Part shown: positions 1-5,703 of the stretch, one piece after another
Position numbering within the stretch: position 1 is the stretch's first letter
How the letters are laid out: every line of letters starts with the position of its first letter
Source of the DNA: Vulcanimicrobiota bacterium
GTDB lineage: Bacteria; Vulcanimicrobiota; Vulcanimicrobiia; Vulcanimicrobiales; Vulcanimicrobiaceae
DNA length: 7,092 nt
Direction: 5' to 3'
Assembly: GCA_013289785.1 (NCBI GenBank)
Contig: JABCZE010000076.1
Coordinates: 1 to 7,092 of the forward strand
The notes under the pieces: model-generated
What the model was told of the DNA's origin: nothing
Seen by the model: only the letters and a program-made list of their open reading frames with translations
Databases searched by the model: none
Position numbers and translations under genes: made by a program

Positions 1-173
1 GCGCCGGCAGTTTGCTCGTGATGGTCGTCGATCCGTTTAAACGAATCGTCGAGCTGCACGACGCATCGTATGAAGCGCGGCTTGGCGAGGACGCGCAGAT
101 CGAGCACGCGGCGTTACCGGGCTTTTTGTATCCAGTGCGCGATCTGTTCGCGGTGCTGCAGCGCAGGCGCTAA
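1..173 (+). CDS. Uma2 family (DUF820) endonuclease-like protein, C-terminal fragment
   Basis: This is the last 56 codons of a gene that begins left of the window; the frame starts at base 3 and ends with TAA at 171-173. The visible protein has a hydrophobic strand running into VVDPFKRIVELHD, then an acidic stretch, then LPGFLYPVRDLF near the end. That order (a 'VVDP...V.V' strand, a variable loop, 'LPGF...V..LF') is typical of the C-terminus of Uma2/DUF820 proteins, a PD-(D/E)XK nuclease-like family abundant in cyanobacteria, Chloroflexi and other environmental phyla. Their cellular role is poorly defined. The catalytic part would lie mostly outside the window, so activity cannot be judged. 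It converges with the pterin dehydratase gene, with 7 bases between stops and no obvious terminator. Confidence 0.7.
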   Translation, partial: AGSLLVMVVDPFKRIVELHDASYEARLGEDAQIEHAALPGFLYPVRDLFAVLQRRR

Positions 174-180
174 CCCAGAG

Positions 181-543
181 CTATTTTAATACTACGATCG
201 CGTCGCATTTTGCGGCGAAGATAAAGTCGCTCTCGGTCAACCCGCCGATCTTGTGCGTCCAGATCTCAACCTCGAGCCGGCCCCAGGAGACGTGGAGATC
301 GGGGTGATGCTGTTGCTCCTCGGCCATCTCGCCGATCAGCACGGCCGCGCGTATGGCCTGCGCAAAATCGCTAAAGCGATAGGCGCGCTCGAGAAGTTTT
401 ATCGTTCCGCGTTTGGGATCGGCTCGCTCCACCACGCGCCAGTCCGCGCTGATTTGCGCGAGCAACGGTGCAATTTCGTCGCCGGTTAACGGCGGGACGC
501 CGCCGCGGCACGGCACGCACGTGCGTGAGGCCAAACCGCTCAT
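181..543 (-). CDS. 4a-hydroxytetrahydrobiopterin dehydratase (pterin-4-alpha-carbinolamine dehydratase)
   Basis: A 120-residue cytoplasmic enzyme predicted to dehydrate 4a-hydroxytetrahydropterin, recycling the pterin cofactor of aromatic amino acid hydroxylases (the family is called PhhB in Pseudomonas and PCD/DCoH in animals). The family signature is intact: EEQQHHP at residues 75-81 with the His pair H79/H80, a third His at H84, W95 and H97 in the strand that follows, and D106. The N-terminus carries CVPCRGGVPPL (9-19), a lead-in common in bacterial PCDs, which supports the ATG at 541-543. That ATG overlaps the stop of the upstream hydrolase as ATGA (540-543). With no strong Shine-Dalgarno of its own, translation is probably coupled to the hydrolase. 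No phenylalanine hydroxylase gene is visible nearby, so the actual partner is unknown; some family members may serve molybdopterin metabolism instead. Confidence 0.93.
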   Translation of the reverse strand: MSGLASRTCVPCRGGVPPLTGDEIAPLLAQISADWRVVERADPKRGTIKLLERAYRFSDFAQAIRAAVLIGEMAEEQQHHPDLHVSWGRLEVEIWTHKIGGLTESDFIFAAKCDAIVVLK

Positions 544-1313
544 GCGGGAGCCGCCATGTCGCGAATCAACTTGGCGATCTCGCCCGGACGCTCAACAATT
601 GCGTAATGCCCGCAATCGGCTAGTTCGACAAACCGTACATTAGGGAGCAGCGCAGCGACCTTGCGCCGATACATCTCGGGGTTATCGCGTTCCGGCGCGA
701 CGACGATCGCCGGTGCAGAAATCGTACGCGTCGCTTCGGCGAAATCCGCATTCGCCCAGGATTCGAAACTCTCCAGCGCCGCATCCCGCGGCATCTTTCC
801 CGCCGCATCGCACAGGCGATCGACAACGCCGGCGTCGGGTTCTCCCGCAAACATCGCCGACAGCCATTTGCGCGCCGCTGCTGGGTTGCCGGCGGTGGCC
901 CGCAAGTAGTCGGCGCCCTTAGGTGAAAAGCCGGCGCCGCCCGCGGGAACCGGCGCGATGAGGATCAACCCGCTAACCAACTCCGGCGCGTCGACGGCCA
1001 ATCGTAGCGCGACGGTCGCGCCCATCGAATGGCCCACGACAACAACCGGCCCAAGGCCCAGCGCTTCGATCAGCTCGCGAAGATCGGCCGCAAACCGCGC
1101 CAAGTTGTGCGGTCCGCCCGCGCCCGCAGACTCGCCGCTTCCGCGCAAATCCACCGCCACGCTTCCCACGCCGGGGCCGAGCGCGGCAATGACGTCGTTC
1201 CACACGGTGTGATCCGCCTGCCAGCCGTGAACGAACAAGAGCCGAGCATCGCCCGACCCTTGTTCGACATAAGCAAACTCCCCACCATCACTCGCCCGAA
1301 ACCGCTCTATCAT
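540..1313 (-). CDS. alpha/beta hydrolase fold protein
   Basis: A 257-residue single-domain alpha/beta hydrolase with no signal peptide, so probably cytoplasmic. The elements appear in canonical order: the oxyanion-hole strand LLFVHGW (25-31), VDLRGSGES (54-62), the nucleophile elbow GHSMG with Ser96 (94-98), a cap region from about 123 to 195, the likely acid Asp210 after the strand PAIVVAPERD (201-210), and the catalytic His236 in CGHYAIVERP (234-243). The triad is therefore complete. Sequence alone does not fix the substrate: esterase, lactonase and haloperoxidase-like activities all occur in this group. The start codon at 1311-1313 is preceded by AAGGGTG, which lies inside a repeat element (see 1315-1370). 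No other start codon exists upstream in frame before a stop. It overlaps the pterin dehydratase by 4 bases, so the two are very likely co-translated. Confidence 0.93.
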   Translation of the reverse strand: MIERFRASDGGEFAYVEQGSGDARLLFVHGWQADHTVWNDVIAALGPGVGSVAVDLRGSGESAGAGGPHNLARFAADLRELIEALGLGPVVVVGHSMGATVALRLAVDAPELVSGLILIAPVPAGGAGFSPKGADYLRATAGNPAAARKWLSAMFAGEPDAGVVDRLCDAAGKMPRDAALESFESWANADFAEATRTISAPAIVVAPERDNPEMYRRKVAALLPNVRFVELADCGHYAIVERPGEIAKLIRDMAAPA

Positions 1314-1314
1314 C

Positions 1315-1370
1315 GCACCCTTGTCATCCTGAGCGCACCCTTGTCATCCTGAGCGCAGTCGAAGGACGCG
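1315..1370. repeat. partly tandem copy of a dispersed intergenic repeat (GTCATCCTGAGC...GAAGGAC type)
   Basis: The unit GCACCCTTGTCATCCTGAGC occurs twice in exact tandem, at 1315-1334 and 1335-1354. The second copy continues as GCAGTCGAAGGACGCG up to 1370. From memory, the core 'GTCATCCTGAGCGCAGTCGAAGGA' (and the variant with GAAGCGAAGGAT) recurs between genes in many unrelated environmental bacteria. Its outer ends form an imperfect inverted repeat (GTCATCC near the left, GAAGGAC at the right). It fills the whole gap between the DUF5069 stop and the hydrolase start, and supplies the hydrolase's purine-rich ribosome-binding region. The duplicated 20-mer is seen directly; membership in a dispersed family is from general knowledge. 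Confidence 0.75.
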
Positions 1371-1817
1371 CTAGTTCAGACTTGTGGCCGTTGGAACTGG
1401 ACGTCCTTCGTCAAGGTCGAGAACGTCGAACCAGGTGACGATGTCTTTTCGGCCCGGCGCGACCTGCTCGCGGAGATGTTCGAAGTAGTGAGCGGACGGC
1501 GTTCCCGGCTCGGGATGCCAGTGCATCCGCTCGGCGTTGTACTTGTCGATCTCGTCCTGAGTCTTCTTGGAGAGAAACTGGGTCTGCACCCAAGCCGCGA
1601 TCGCGTCGTCGGTTCCGAGTTCTTTGACTTTACGCGCGAACTCCTCACCGTTCGTGCCGAGAAATTCGAAGACTGGTTTGTCGTGGGGACAGTCGTAGTC
1701 GTACTCGCCGAGCTGCCCTTCGTTGTACGCTTTCGCCTTATCGATGACGCGCTTGAGCGAAAGGAGCCCGATAAGCTTGTCCTTCGGGCTCCGCGGTTTT
1801 TCGATCGTTAAATTCAT
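1371..1817 (-). CDS. DUF5069 domain-containing protein
   Basis: A 148-residue soluble protein with no signal peptide or membrane segment. Recognisable DUF5069 features are an N-terminal PRSP (8-11), a helix leading to GEYDYDCPHD-KPVFEF (37-52), the 'DDAIAAWV' helix (70-77), and the closing WFDVLDLDEGR (129-139). Family members of this length occur in Verrucomicrobia, Planctomycetes, Acidobacteria and related groups; no biochemical function is known to me. The start at 1815-1817 has a good Shine-Dalgarno (GAGGGGAGA, ending a few bases before the ATG). The 85-bp space upstream contains no clear terminator, so it may be read through from the exported-protein gene. The stop codon directly abuts the intergenic repeat, so a shared transcript with the hydrolase and pterin dehydratase genes is possible. 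Confidence 0.85.
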   Translation of the reverse strand: MNLTIEKPRSPKDKLIGLLSLKRVIDKAKAYNEGQLGEYDYDCPHDKPVFEFLGTNGEEFARKVKELGTDDAIAAWVQTQFLSKKTQDEIDKYNAERMHWHPEPGTPSAHYFEHLREQVAPGRKDIVTWFDVLDLDEGRPVPTATSLN

Positions 1818-1902
1818 GGTCTCCCCTCAAAAGTGGTGTACGGCTCTAATGCGTTAGAACGCCGCGAGGTTGCACTTTGGAGCGAGCGACCATTAGCTTG
1901 TT

Positions 1903-2589
1903 TTAACCTTTCTTCAGCTTCAACTCGATCATGTCGTTGCTGTAGACGCTCTTCATTGGAATGTGCGTGCGTATGTCGTTGACGATCGCGGGAATCTTTG
2001 CGACCGGATCGTAGACGATGCTTTGCTTGGACGTCGCCTTCAGACTGCGCCCACTCTGTTGATTGAGCGTGCCCTGCGCCGTGATCAAGATCAGCGGGGC
2101 GGCGTTGGCGATGGGGCCTTTCCCGTGCAGGGTATAGCTGCAATCCCATGTAGTGGACTGGCCCGCCATCCCGGAGGCTCCCGGAATAATCGCTGCGGTC
2201 ACCTGATAGCTTCGCGTCCAGCTCGACTTTCCACCCGGCGATAACCCGTGGAAAAAGTTGTGCGCCAGCAGCGGAAACAGCGTGAGCTGCATCGGTGAGA
2301 TCGCGTAGGGAGCCTGCGAGCACGTGACGTTGCCGTTCGCGTAGACCTCGCACGTGTTCGTCGCCCGCGCCCGTACCGTGTTCCACCAAAAATCGGTGCC
2401 GCTTACCATCATGCCGCCGTCGGCGGCGGGTCCGGAAATATCGATAGTGGTCGTCCCGGTCCCCTGACCGGAACTGGCGGCCTTGGTGTTGTAGCCAAAT
2501 TCGTAGACCAGGTGGTGAACCGGCGCCGACGCCGAGGCTTGTCCGCCAAGTCCTACGAGTACCACTAAGAGCAGTCCAAAAATCTTCAT
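1903..2589 (-). CDS. exported protein of unknown function
   Basis: A 228-residue protein I do not recognise. Residues 1-22 form a clear Sec signal peptide: a Lys near the start, a long hydrophobic core (IFGLLLVVLVGLGG) and an ASASA stretch with likely cleavage around 20-22. The mature part is rich in Thr, Ser, Gly and aromatic residues in beta-like alternation (for example TTTIDISGP, VYANGNVTC, SYQVTAAII). It has three cysteines (C80, C90, C150); C80 and C90 are close enough to form a disulphide outside the cytoplasm. The C-terminus ends in a basic IELKLKKG. No catalytic motif, lipobox or sorting signal is visible. The start is firm: GGAGGTG sits about 6 bases before the ATG. Neighbours with lipoprotein signals suggest a shared envelope theme, but that gives no function. 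Confidence 0.85.
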   Translation of the reverse strand: MKIFGLLLVVLVGLGGQASASAPVHHLVYEFGYNTKAASSGQGTGTTTIDISGPAADGGMMVSGTDFWWNTVRARATNTCEVYANGNVTCSQAPYAISPMQLTLFPLLAHNFFHGLSPGGKSSWTRSYQVTAAIIPGASGMAGQSTTWDCSYTLHGKGPIANAAPLILITAQGTLNQQSGRSLKATSKQSIVYDPVAKIPAIVNDIRTHIPMKSVYSNDMIELKLKKG

Positions 2590-2660
2590 GTTTTCACCTC
2601 CGATGCGAAGCCTAGCTATTTCGGCGGCGGAGCTTGCTTCAACTGCCGCGCAGCGGGGGA

Positions 2661-2837
2661 TTACTGCAAGTGTGGCTTGGGCTGATACTCCAAGTCCCCG
2701 GGCTCAAAGCGGTGTTCGTGCAGCTCGCCGTCGGGTTTCTTGTAGCGAACGACGATGGACCGGGTATCGACTTCGATGACCTCGCCCTCGATCCCAAGGT
2801 TGGTAATGAGCACTCGATCGCCATAGCGTAGTTCCAT
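2661..2837 (-). CDS. small (58-residue) SH3-like beta-barrel protein, hypothetical
   Basis: A short but convincing gene. ATG at 2835-2837 is preceded by a strong AAGGAG (forward 2844-2849) with 6-base spacing, and the frame ends with TAA at 2661-2663. The protein begins MELRYGDRVLITNLGIEG and continues through EVIEVDTRSIVVRY, a charged hairpin KKPDGELHEHRF, and EPGDLEYQ. The pattern of a 'GDRV' turn, alternating hydrophobic strands with a Gly-rich bend, and a closing 'F.PGDLE' resembles small SH3-like or KOW-like barrels that bind RNA, protein or metal cofactors. The family is not recognised and no catalytic residues are evident. It has no signal peptide. It lies 88 bp downstream of the phosphoesterase stop, immediately after the duplicated antiporter 3' end, and 71 bp before the exported-protein gene. 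Before the presumed insertion it may have been the gene directly downstream of the antiporter. Confidence 0.75.
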   Translation of the reverse strand: MELRYGDRVLITNLGIEGEVIEVDTRSIVVRYKKPDGELHEHRFEPGDLEYQPKPHLQ

Positions 2838-2854
2838 ACGGCGCTCCTTCGCCT

Positions 2855-2909
2855 ACGGCACCTCGGACTCCATCTCTGTTCTTCGCGCGGTTTGAAGAGC
2901 GCTTGTGCG
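2855..2909 (-). pseudogene. duplicated 3' end of the antiporter gene (direct repeat, copy A)
   Basis: These 55 bases match the last bases of the antiporter gene at 4501-4559 at 53 of 55 aligned positions. The two mismatches are C/T at 2862 and T/G near 2906, and copy A lacks 4 bases (TCGG-type gap after 2877). Read as antiporter code, it encodes the QALFKPREE region, but the missing 4 bases shift the frame, so the MESEVP ending falls in another frame. It is not attached to any antiporter coding region and cannot be functional protein code. It lies between the phosphoesterase stop (2926) and the Shine-Dalgarno of the 58-residue gene. See copy B at 4501-4559 for the insertion interpretation. 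Confidence 0.85.
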
Positions 2910-2925
2910 CGAGCCGGTCTGGCCT

Positions 2926-4344
2926 TTATTCCGTGTCGACGGGTTCATTCGACGGCGGCTCGTGCAGGAAGTGCGATATCGGGTATTTGCTCGGGATCGC
3001 GGTGAACTTGCGCGGGGTTTGGGTGAAGTCGAAGCTATCGTCGATACTGGTCGCGCGCCGATCGGTATAGCCTTGTTGGGTTCGGCCAAGCGGCTTGAGG
3101 TTGTTGGCCTCCTCGATGAACTTCAAGATGCTGGCGAACTCGTACTGCGTGTGTGACACGTAACCCGGCTGGCTCGCGCTCGTCTCTTTCGCGTACGGTG
3201 AAATGATCAGGCACGGCACGCGAATTCCCAATCCGCGATAATCGAGTTGTTTGGGCGGAGCGTTGTCGTACCAGCCGCCCCAATCGTCCCACAGCACGAC
3301 GATGGCGGTCGACGACCAATCCGGGCCCTCGCCGACTGCGTTGACGACCGACGCCACCCAAGACGGGCCGAGGTCGCTTTGCGCATGGGGATGGTCGGAG
3401 TCGGCTTTCGTCGGGCTCACCCAGCTTACGGAAGCAAGGTTTCCATTCGCTGCATCGGTCAAGACGTTTGATTGCGGAGCAATGATGTTTTTATCCCAGT
3501 CGGGACCGTAGCGGACGTACTTGCTCGCTTCGAACGGCTCCCAAAATCCATCGTCGAGCACTTTGGTGGCGTAATACTTCCACGAGACGCCGGCGCCATC
3601 GAGACTTTGCGCGATCGTCTTCCACTGATCGAAGCATGGGAAGGGTCCCGCAAAGAGATGCAGGCGGCGGTGGTTGTCGACGTACGAACTCTTCGTGCCC
3701 GGCGGCGAGTCGCAATCGTCGGGGGCCTTGCTGGGAAAATTGACCTCGGCGTGGTCCACGGTCAGGTCGTCGGTGCCGGCGACGAGCGTCAGATGGCCGG
3801 TGAAGCTGCCGCCAAACTCCGTTGGAAACATTTCATCGGCGAGGACATACTGTTCGGCCATGTCCCAGTACGGCGCGATAAGCGACCTGCTAACATAAGC
3901 GTAGGCTCCATCCTCGCCACTATCCCCGTATTTATAGAAGCCGTCCATCTTCCCGTTGTCCCAATCGGTCATCGACGAACCCCAGTCATGCTTGAAGTCG
4001 GGGCTGGGGTCGAACCCGATTGCGTGCAGCGGAACCTCGACGTCGCCGGTCGGACAGCCCGACCCGGAGGTGGTGCGTCGCCGCGCTCCGGTGGTTCCTG
4101 GGGCGCAGCCAAAGGTCGGGGCGTTCGCGCCGGGATAGCCGGCAAAAAAGTTTTCGAAGCTGCGGTTTTCTTGGATGATAACGACGACGTGCTTGATGTA
4201 GGTGCTGACGGGATTCCCAGTCGCGGGCCGCGCCTCAGGTAGGCTACTCTGTGGGCCAACCAGTGGAGCTGTATTCGAGGAGCAGCCGGTCCCGATGACG
4301 ACGAGGCCGAGAAGCACCCGCCTTGCCAGCAGTTTTATCAGCAT
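2926..4344 (-). CDS. phosphoesterase family (PF04185; phospholipase C / acid phosphatase-like) lipoprotein
   Basis: A 472-residue exported enzyme predicted to hydrolyse phosphate esters, either phospholipids or other phosphomonoesters/diesters. Residues 1-20 are a signal sequence ending in VVIGTGC, so Cys21 is probably lipidated, although Gly at -3 makes the lipobox imperfect. The domain starts with IKHVVVIIQENRSFENFF (50-67), the family hallmark, with E59/N60 expected to bind metal. Next come DEMFPTEFGGSFTGHL (170-185), SWVSPTKADSDHPH (307-320), VLWDDWGGWYDNAPP (350-364) and GIRVPCLIISPYAK (373-386). These are the expected blocks in the expected order, and the length is normal for the short, non-haemolytic-type members. 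Cys80, Cys97, Cys211, Cys237 and Cys378 could form disulphides. GGGGAG lies 8 bases before the ATG. It could serve phosphate scavenging, but no Pho-box was identified. It sits between two copies of the antiporter's 3' end, suggesting that it was inserted. Confidence 0.92.
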   Translation of the reverse strand: MLIKLLARRVLLGLVVIGTGCSSNTAPLVGPQSSLPEARPATGNPVSTYIKHVVVIIQENRSFENFFAGYPGANAPTFGCAPGTTGARRRTTSGSGCPTGDVEVPLHAIGFDPSPDFKHDWGSSMTDWDNGKMDGFYKYGDSGEDGAYAYVSRSLIAPYWDMAEQYVLADEMFPTEFGGSFTGHLTLVAGTDDLTVDHAEVNFPSKAPDDCDSPPGTKSSYVDNHRRLHLFAGPFPCFDQWKTIAQSLDGAGVSWKYYATKVLDDGFWEPFEASKYVRYGPDWDKNIIAPQSNVLTDAANGNLASVSWVSPTKADSDHPHAQSDLGPSWVASVVNAVGEGPDWSSTAIVVLWDDWGGWYDNAPPKQLDYRGLGIRVPCLIISPYAKETSASQPGYVSHTQYEFASILKFIEEANNLKPLGRTQQGYTDRRATSIDDSFDFTQTPRKFTAIPSKYPISHFLHEPPSNEPVDTE

Positions 4345-4438
4345 GTTTCATTCTCCCCAAGCGTCGCGCACCCGTGCTATGGCAACCTTCATGGCAGATT
4401 ACGAGGTAACCTACATTTTGCGTCCGTCGCCGGAAGTG

Positions 4439-4465
4439 CGTATATCATTCTTCCGTACTTCACAA
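4439..4465 (-). promoter_or_regulatory. possible promoter for the phosphoesterase gene
   Basis: On the minus strand an extended -10 element TGATATACG (-10 hexamer TATACG at 4439-4444) lies 15 bases downstream of TTGTGA (4460-4465). It falls in the 154-bp gap between the antiporter stop and the phosphoesterase ATG and would give a leader of about 85-90 bases. The spacing is shorter than ideal, and the sigma factor preferences of this organism are unknown. The rest of this gap shows no gene and no convincing terminator. Confidence 0.3.
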
Positions 4466-4498
4466 CCAAAGGTACCGTAATAGTCCCGAACTGGTATC

Positions 4499-5665
4499 TC
4501 ACGGCACTTCGGACTCCATCTCTTCGGGTTCTTCGCGCGGTTTGAAGAGCGCTTGGGCGATGGCCGTCGGAACGACGGCGGTCAATATCACGACCGTCAC
4601 CAGCGCCGTATATTGCGCCTGGGTAATGTAGTGGTGCGTCAGCCCATAGAGGCTCGAAATCGTCCCGAAAGTCAGGCCCGTTGCCATCATCAACGTCAGG
4701 TAGTTCGCGTTCGATCTCGGATATTTAAACGCGTAGCGCGCCAGCGGAAAGACGGCAACGATCTTCGCAATCACCTTCACGAAGAACAGCGAGGCGATCA
4801 GCGCCGCGTTGGCGAGGGCAGCCCCAAACTGTATGTACGTTCCGGCCTTGAGGAAATAGAACGGCGCAAGCAGCGTCATCGTCATCGTTTGCAGGCGGCG
4901 CTTGACGTCCGGATAAGTGATCATCATGCCCGCGCACGCCAAGCCGAGAAAGTACGCCGGCAGAACGCCTTCGCTCTTTGCGTACGTCGCCACGGCGGCC
5001 AGCAGGAAGATTACGGCAAACAGCACCCGCAGCGCCGGTTCGCTCACGTACCGGCGCGTGCGCTCGATCAGCGCCGGCAGCAGCTTTGGAACCAGCACCA
5101 TGGCGGCGACGATCCCAGCAATCAGCGCAACTAACCACAGGTTGTAGTTCGCAAACAGCAGCCCGAGGGTCACGACCGTGCCGAGATCGGTGAAGAAGCA
5201 CGCCGCCAGGATGATCTGCCCGAACTCCTTGCCCGCAAGCCCCGACTCGATCATTACGGCGTACACCACAGCGACCGACGTCGTCGACATCGCGATGCCG
5301 GCGATCTTCGATGCGTCCACGCTCCAATGCCCGAAAAGATATGCGAACGCCATCGCCGCCAGAAACGGCGCGCCAAACGACGCCGCGCCAAGCACCGTGG
5401 AAGGGACGATCTGGCGTCGCAGCACGACCGGATCGATCTCCGCGCCGGCCAGAAACGTCAGCAGAATGCTCCCGAAGCCGGCGACGAAGTCGATCCAGGC
5501 ATTGGTCCGAAGCGCGATGAGGTTTCCGGCCAGCATGCCGGCGATGATCTCGACGAGCGCGGCCGGCATCTTGATGCGGATGGCGATGAAAGCGCTGACG
5601 GCCGCGAGCAGCATCCACGCCGCCGCCACCAGCCACATGTTGTTGCTATCGAGAAACTGATGCAA
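4499..5665 (-). CDS. cation:proton antiporter, CPA2-type (Na+/H+ exchanger family, PF00999)
   Basis: A 388-residue inner-membrane protein with roughly 12-13 hydrophobic helices and nothing else: it lacks the cytoplasmic TrkA-N/RCK or USP domains of Kef-type relatives. Family features include IKMPAALVEIIAGMLAGN (31-48), FLAGAEIDP (71-79), the unwound-helix segment STTSVAVVYAVMIESG (127-142), and the ion-site helix ILAACFFTDLGT (152-163). There D160 matches the essential Asp of NapA-like antiporters, while the preceding residue is Thr159 instead of Asp or Asn. Lys297 or Lys301 may be the helix-10 lysine. An acidic tail (PREEPEEMESEVP, 376-388) follows the last helix. The start is TTG at 5663-5665, 8 bases after AGGAG; the next ATG (codon 10) has no ribosome-binding site. 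That AGGAG lies in a terminator-like hairpin (5664-5703), so expression is probably controlled by the leader. The ion (Na+, K+ or Li+) is not decided by sequence. Confidence 0.9.
   Translation of the reverse strand: MHQFLDSNNMWLVAAAWMLLAAVSAFIAIRIKMPAALVEIIAGMLAGNLIALRTNAWIDFVAGFGSILLTFLAGAEIDPVVLRRQIVPSTVLGAASFGAPFLAAMAFAYLFGHWSVDASKIAGIAMSTTSVAVVYAVMIESGLAGKEFGQIILAACFFTDLGTVVTLGLLFANYNLWLVALIAGIVAAMVLVPKLLPALIERTRRYVSEPALRVLFAVIFLLAAVATYAKSEGVLPAYFLGLACAGMMITYPDVKRRLQTMTMTLLAPFYFLKAGTYIQFGAALANAALIASLFFVKVIAKIVAVFPLARYAFKYPRSNANYLTLMMATGLTFGTISSLYGLTHHYITQAQYTALVTVVILTAVVPTAIAQALFKPREEPEEMESEVP
4501..4559 (-). repeat. direct repeat copy B (3' end of the intact antiporter gene)
   Basis: This is the partner of 2855-2909 and encodes the antiporter's last residues, from Gln371 through the stop. 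Both copies run in the same orientation and enclose about 1.6 kb containing the phosphoesterase gene. Beyond the repeat the sequences diverge at once: here the stop is TGA followed by an AT-richer gap; in copy A it is TAG followed by the Shine-Dalgarno of the 58-residue gene. A direct repeat that restores the 3' end of a gene is what site-specific integration or a Campbell-type insertion produces. No integrase is enclosed, so recombination between related operons is equally possible. Confidence 0.85.
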
Positions 5666-5703
5666 AAGAAAAACTCCTGTCTACGATTGCGTGTCGACAG
5701 GAG
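5664..5703 (-). terminator. intrinsic terminator-like hairpin that also contains the antiporter ribosome-binding site
   Basis: On the minus strand CTCCTGTC (forward 5696-5703) pairs perfectly with GACAGGAG (forward 5674-5681) across a 14-base loop, followed directly by UUUUUCUUUU (5664-5673). This is an intrinsic terminator in form. The AGGAG of the 3' arm (5674-5678) is also the Shine-Dalgarno of the antiporter's TTG start. No promoter can fit between the hairpin and the start, so antiporter transcripts must pass through it. It may simply end the lipoprotein transcript with partial read-through, or be the expression platform of a regulatory leader. Confidence 0.75.

Noticed and set aside
1845..1858. 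Small perfect inverted repeat TCTAA-TGCG-TTAGA upstream of the DUF5069 gene
   Set aside because: Five mostly A/T pairs are expected by chance; there is no further evidence of an operator or terminator.
1814..2389. 191-codon minus-strand frame overlapping the exported protein
   Set aside because: It has low-complexity, Arg/His/Gln-rich composition and no ribosome-binding site, whereas the overlapping frame has a signal peptide and a strong Shine-Dalgarno.
2606..2642. Possible promoter (TTGAAG as -35) before the exported-protein gene
   Set aside because: The -35 is reasonable, but no acceptable -10 lies 16-18 bases downstream.
3472..4242. Long plus-strand open frame (256 codons) opposite the phosphoesterase gene
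   Set aside because: It is antisense to a well-supported enzyme, has no recognisable domain, and is explained by GC-rich codon bias on the other strand.
4455..4475. Possible terminator hairpin after the antiporter gene (GTACTT/AAGGTAC)
   Set aside because: The stem is short, has a bulge, and is not followed by a U-run on the minus strand.
2910..4500. Insertion sequence between the direct repeats
   Set aside because: There is no transposase, no terminal inverted repeats and no short target-site duplication; the repeats are gene-end sequence, not IS ends.
4725..5636. Long minus-strand open frame (303 codons) within the antiporter in another frame
   Set aside because: Its translation is Arg/Gly/Ala-rich and lacks membrane helices, while the antiporter frame has clear family motifs across the same bases.
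4553..5660. Plus-strand frames opposite the antiporter (193 and 160 codons)
   Set aside because: They are antisense shadows rich in Arg/His or Ala/Ser, with no domain and no plausible start region.
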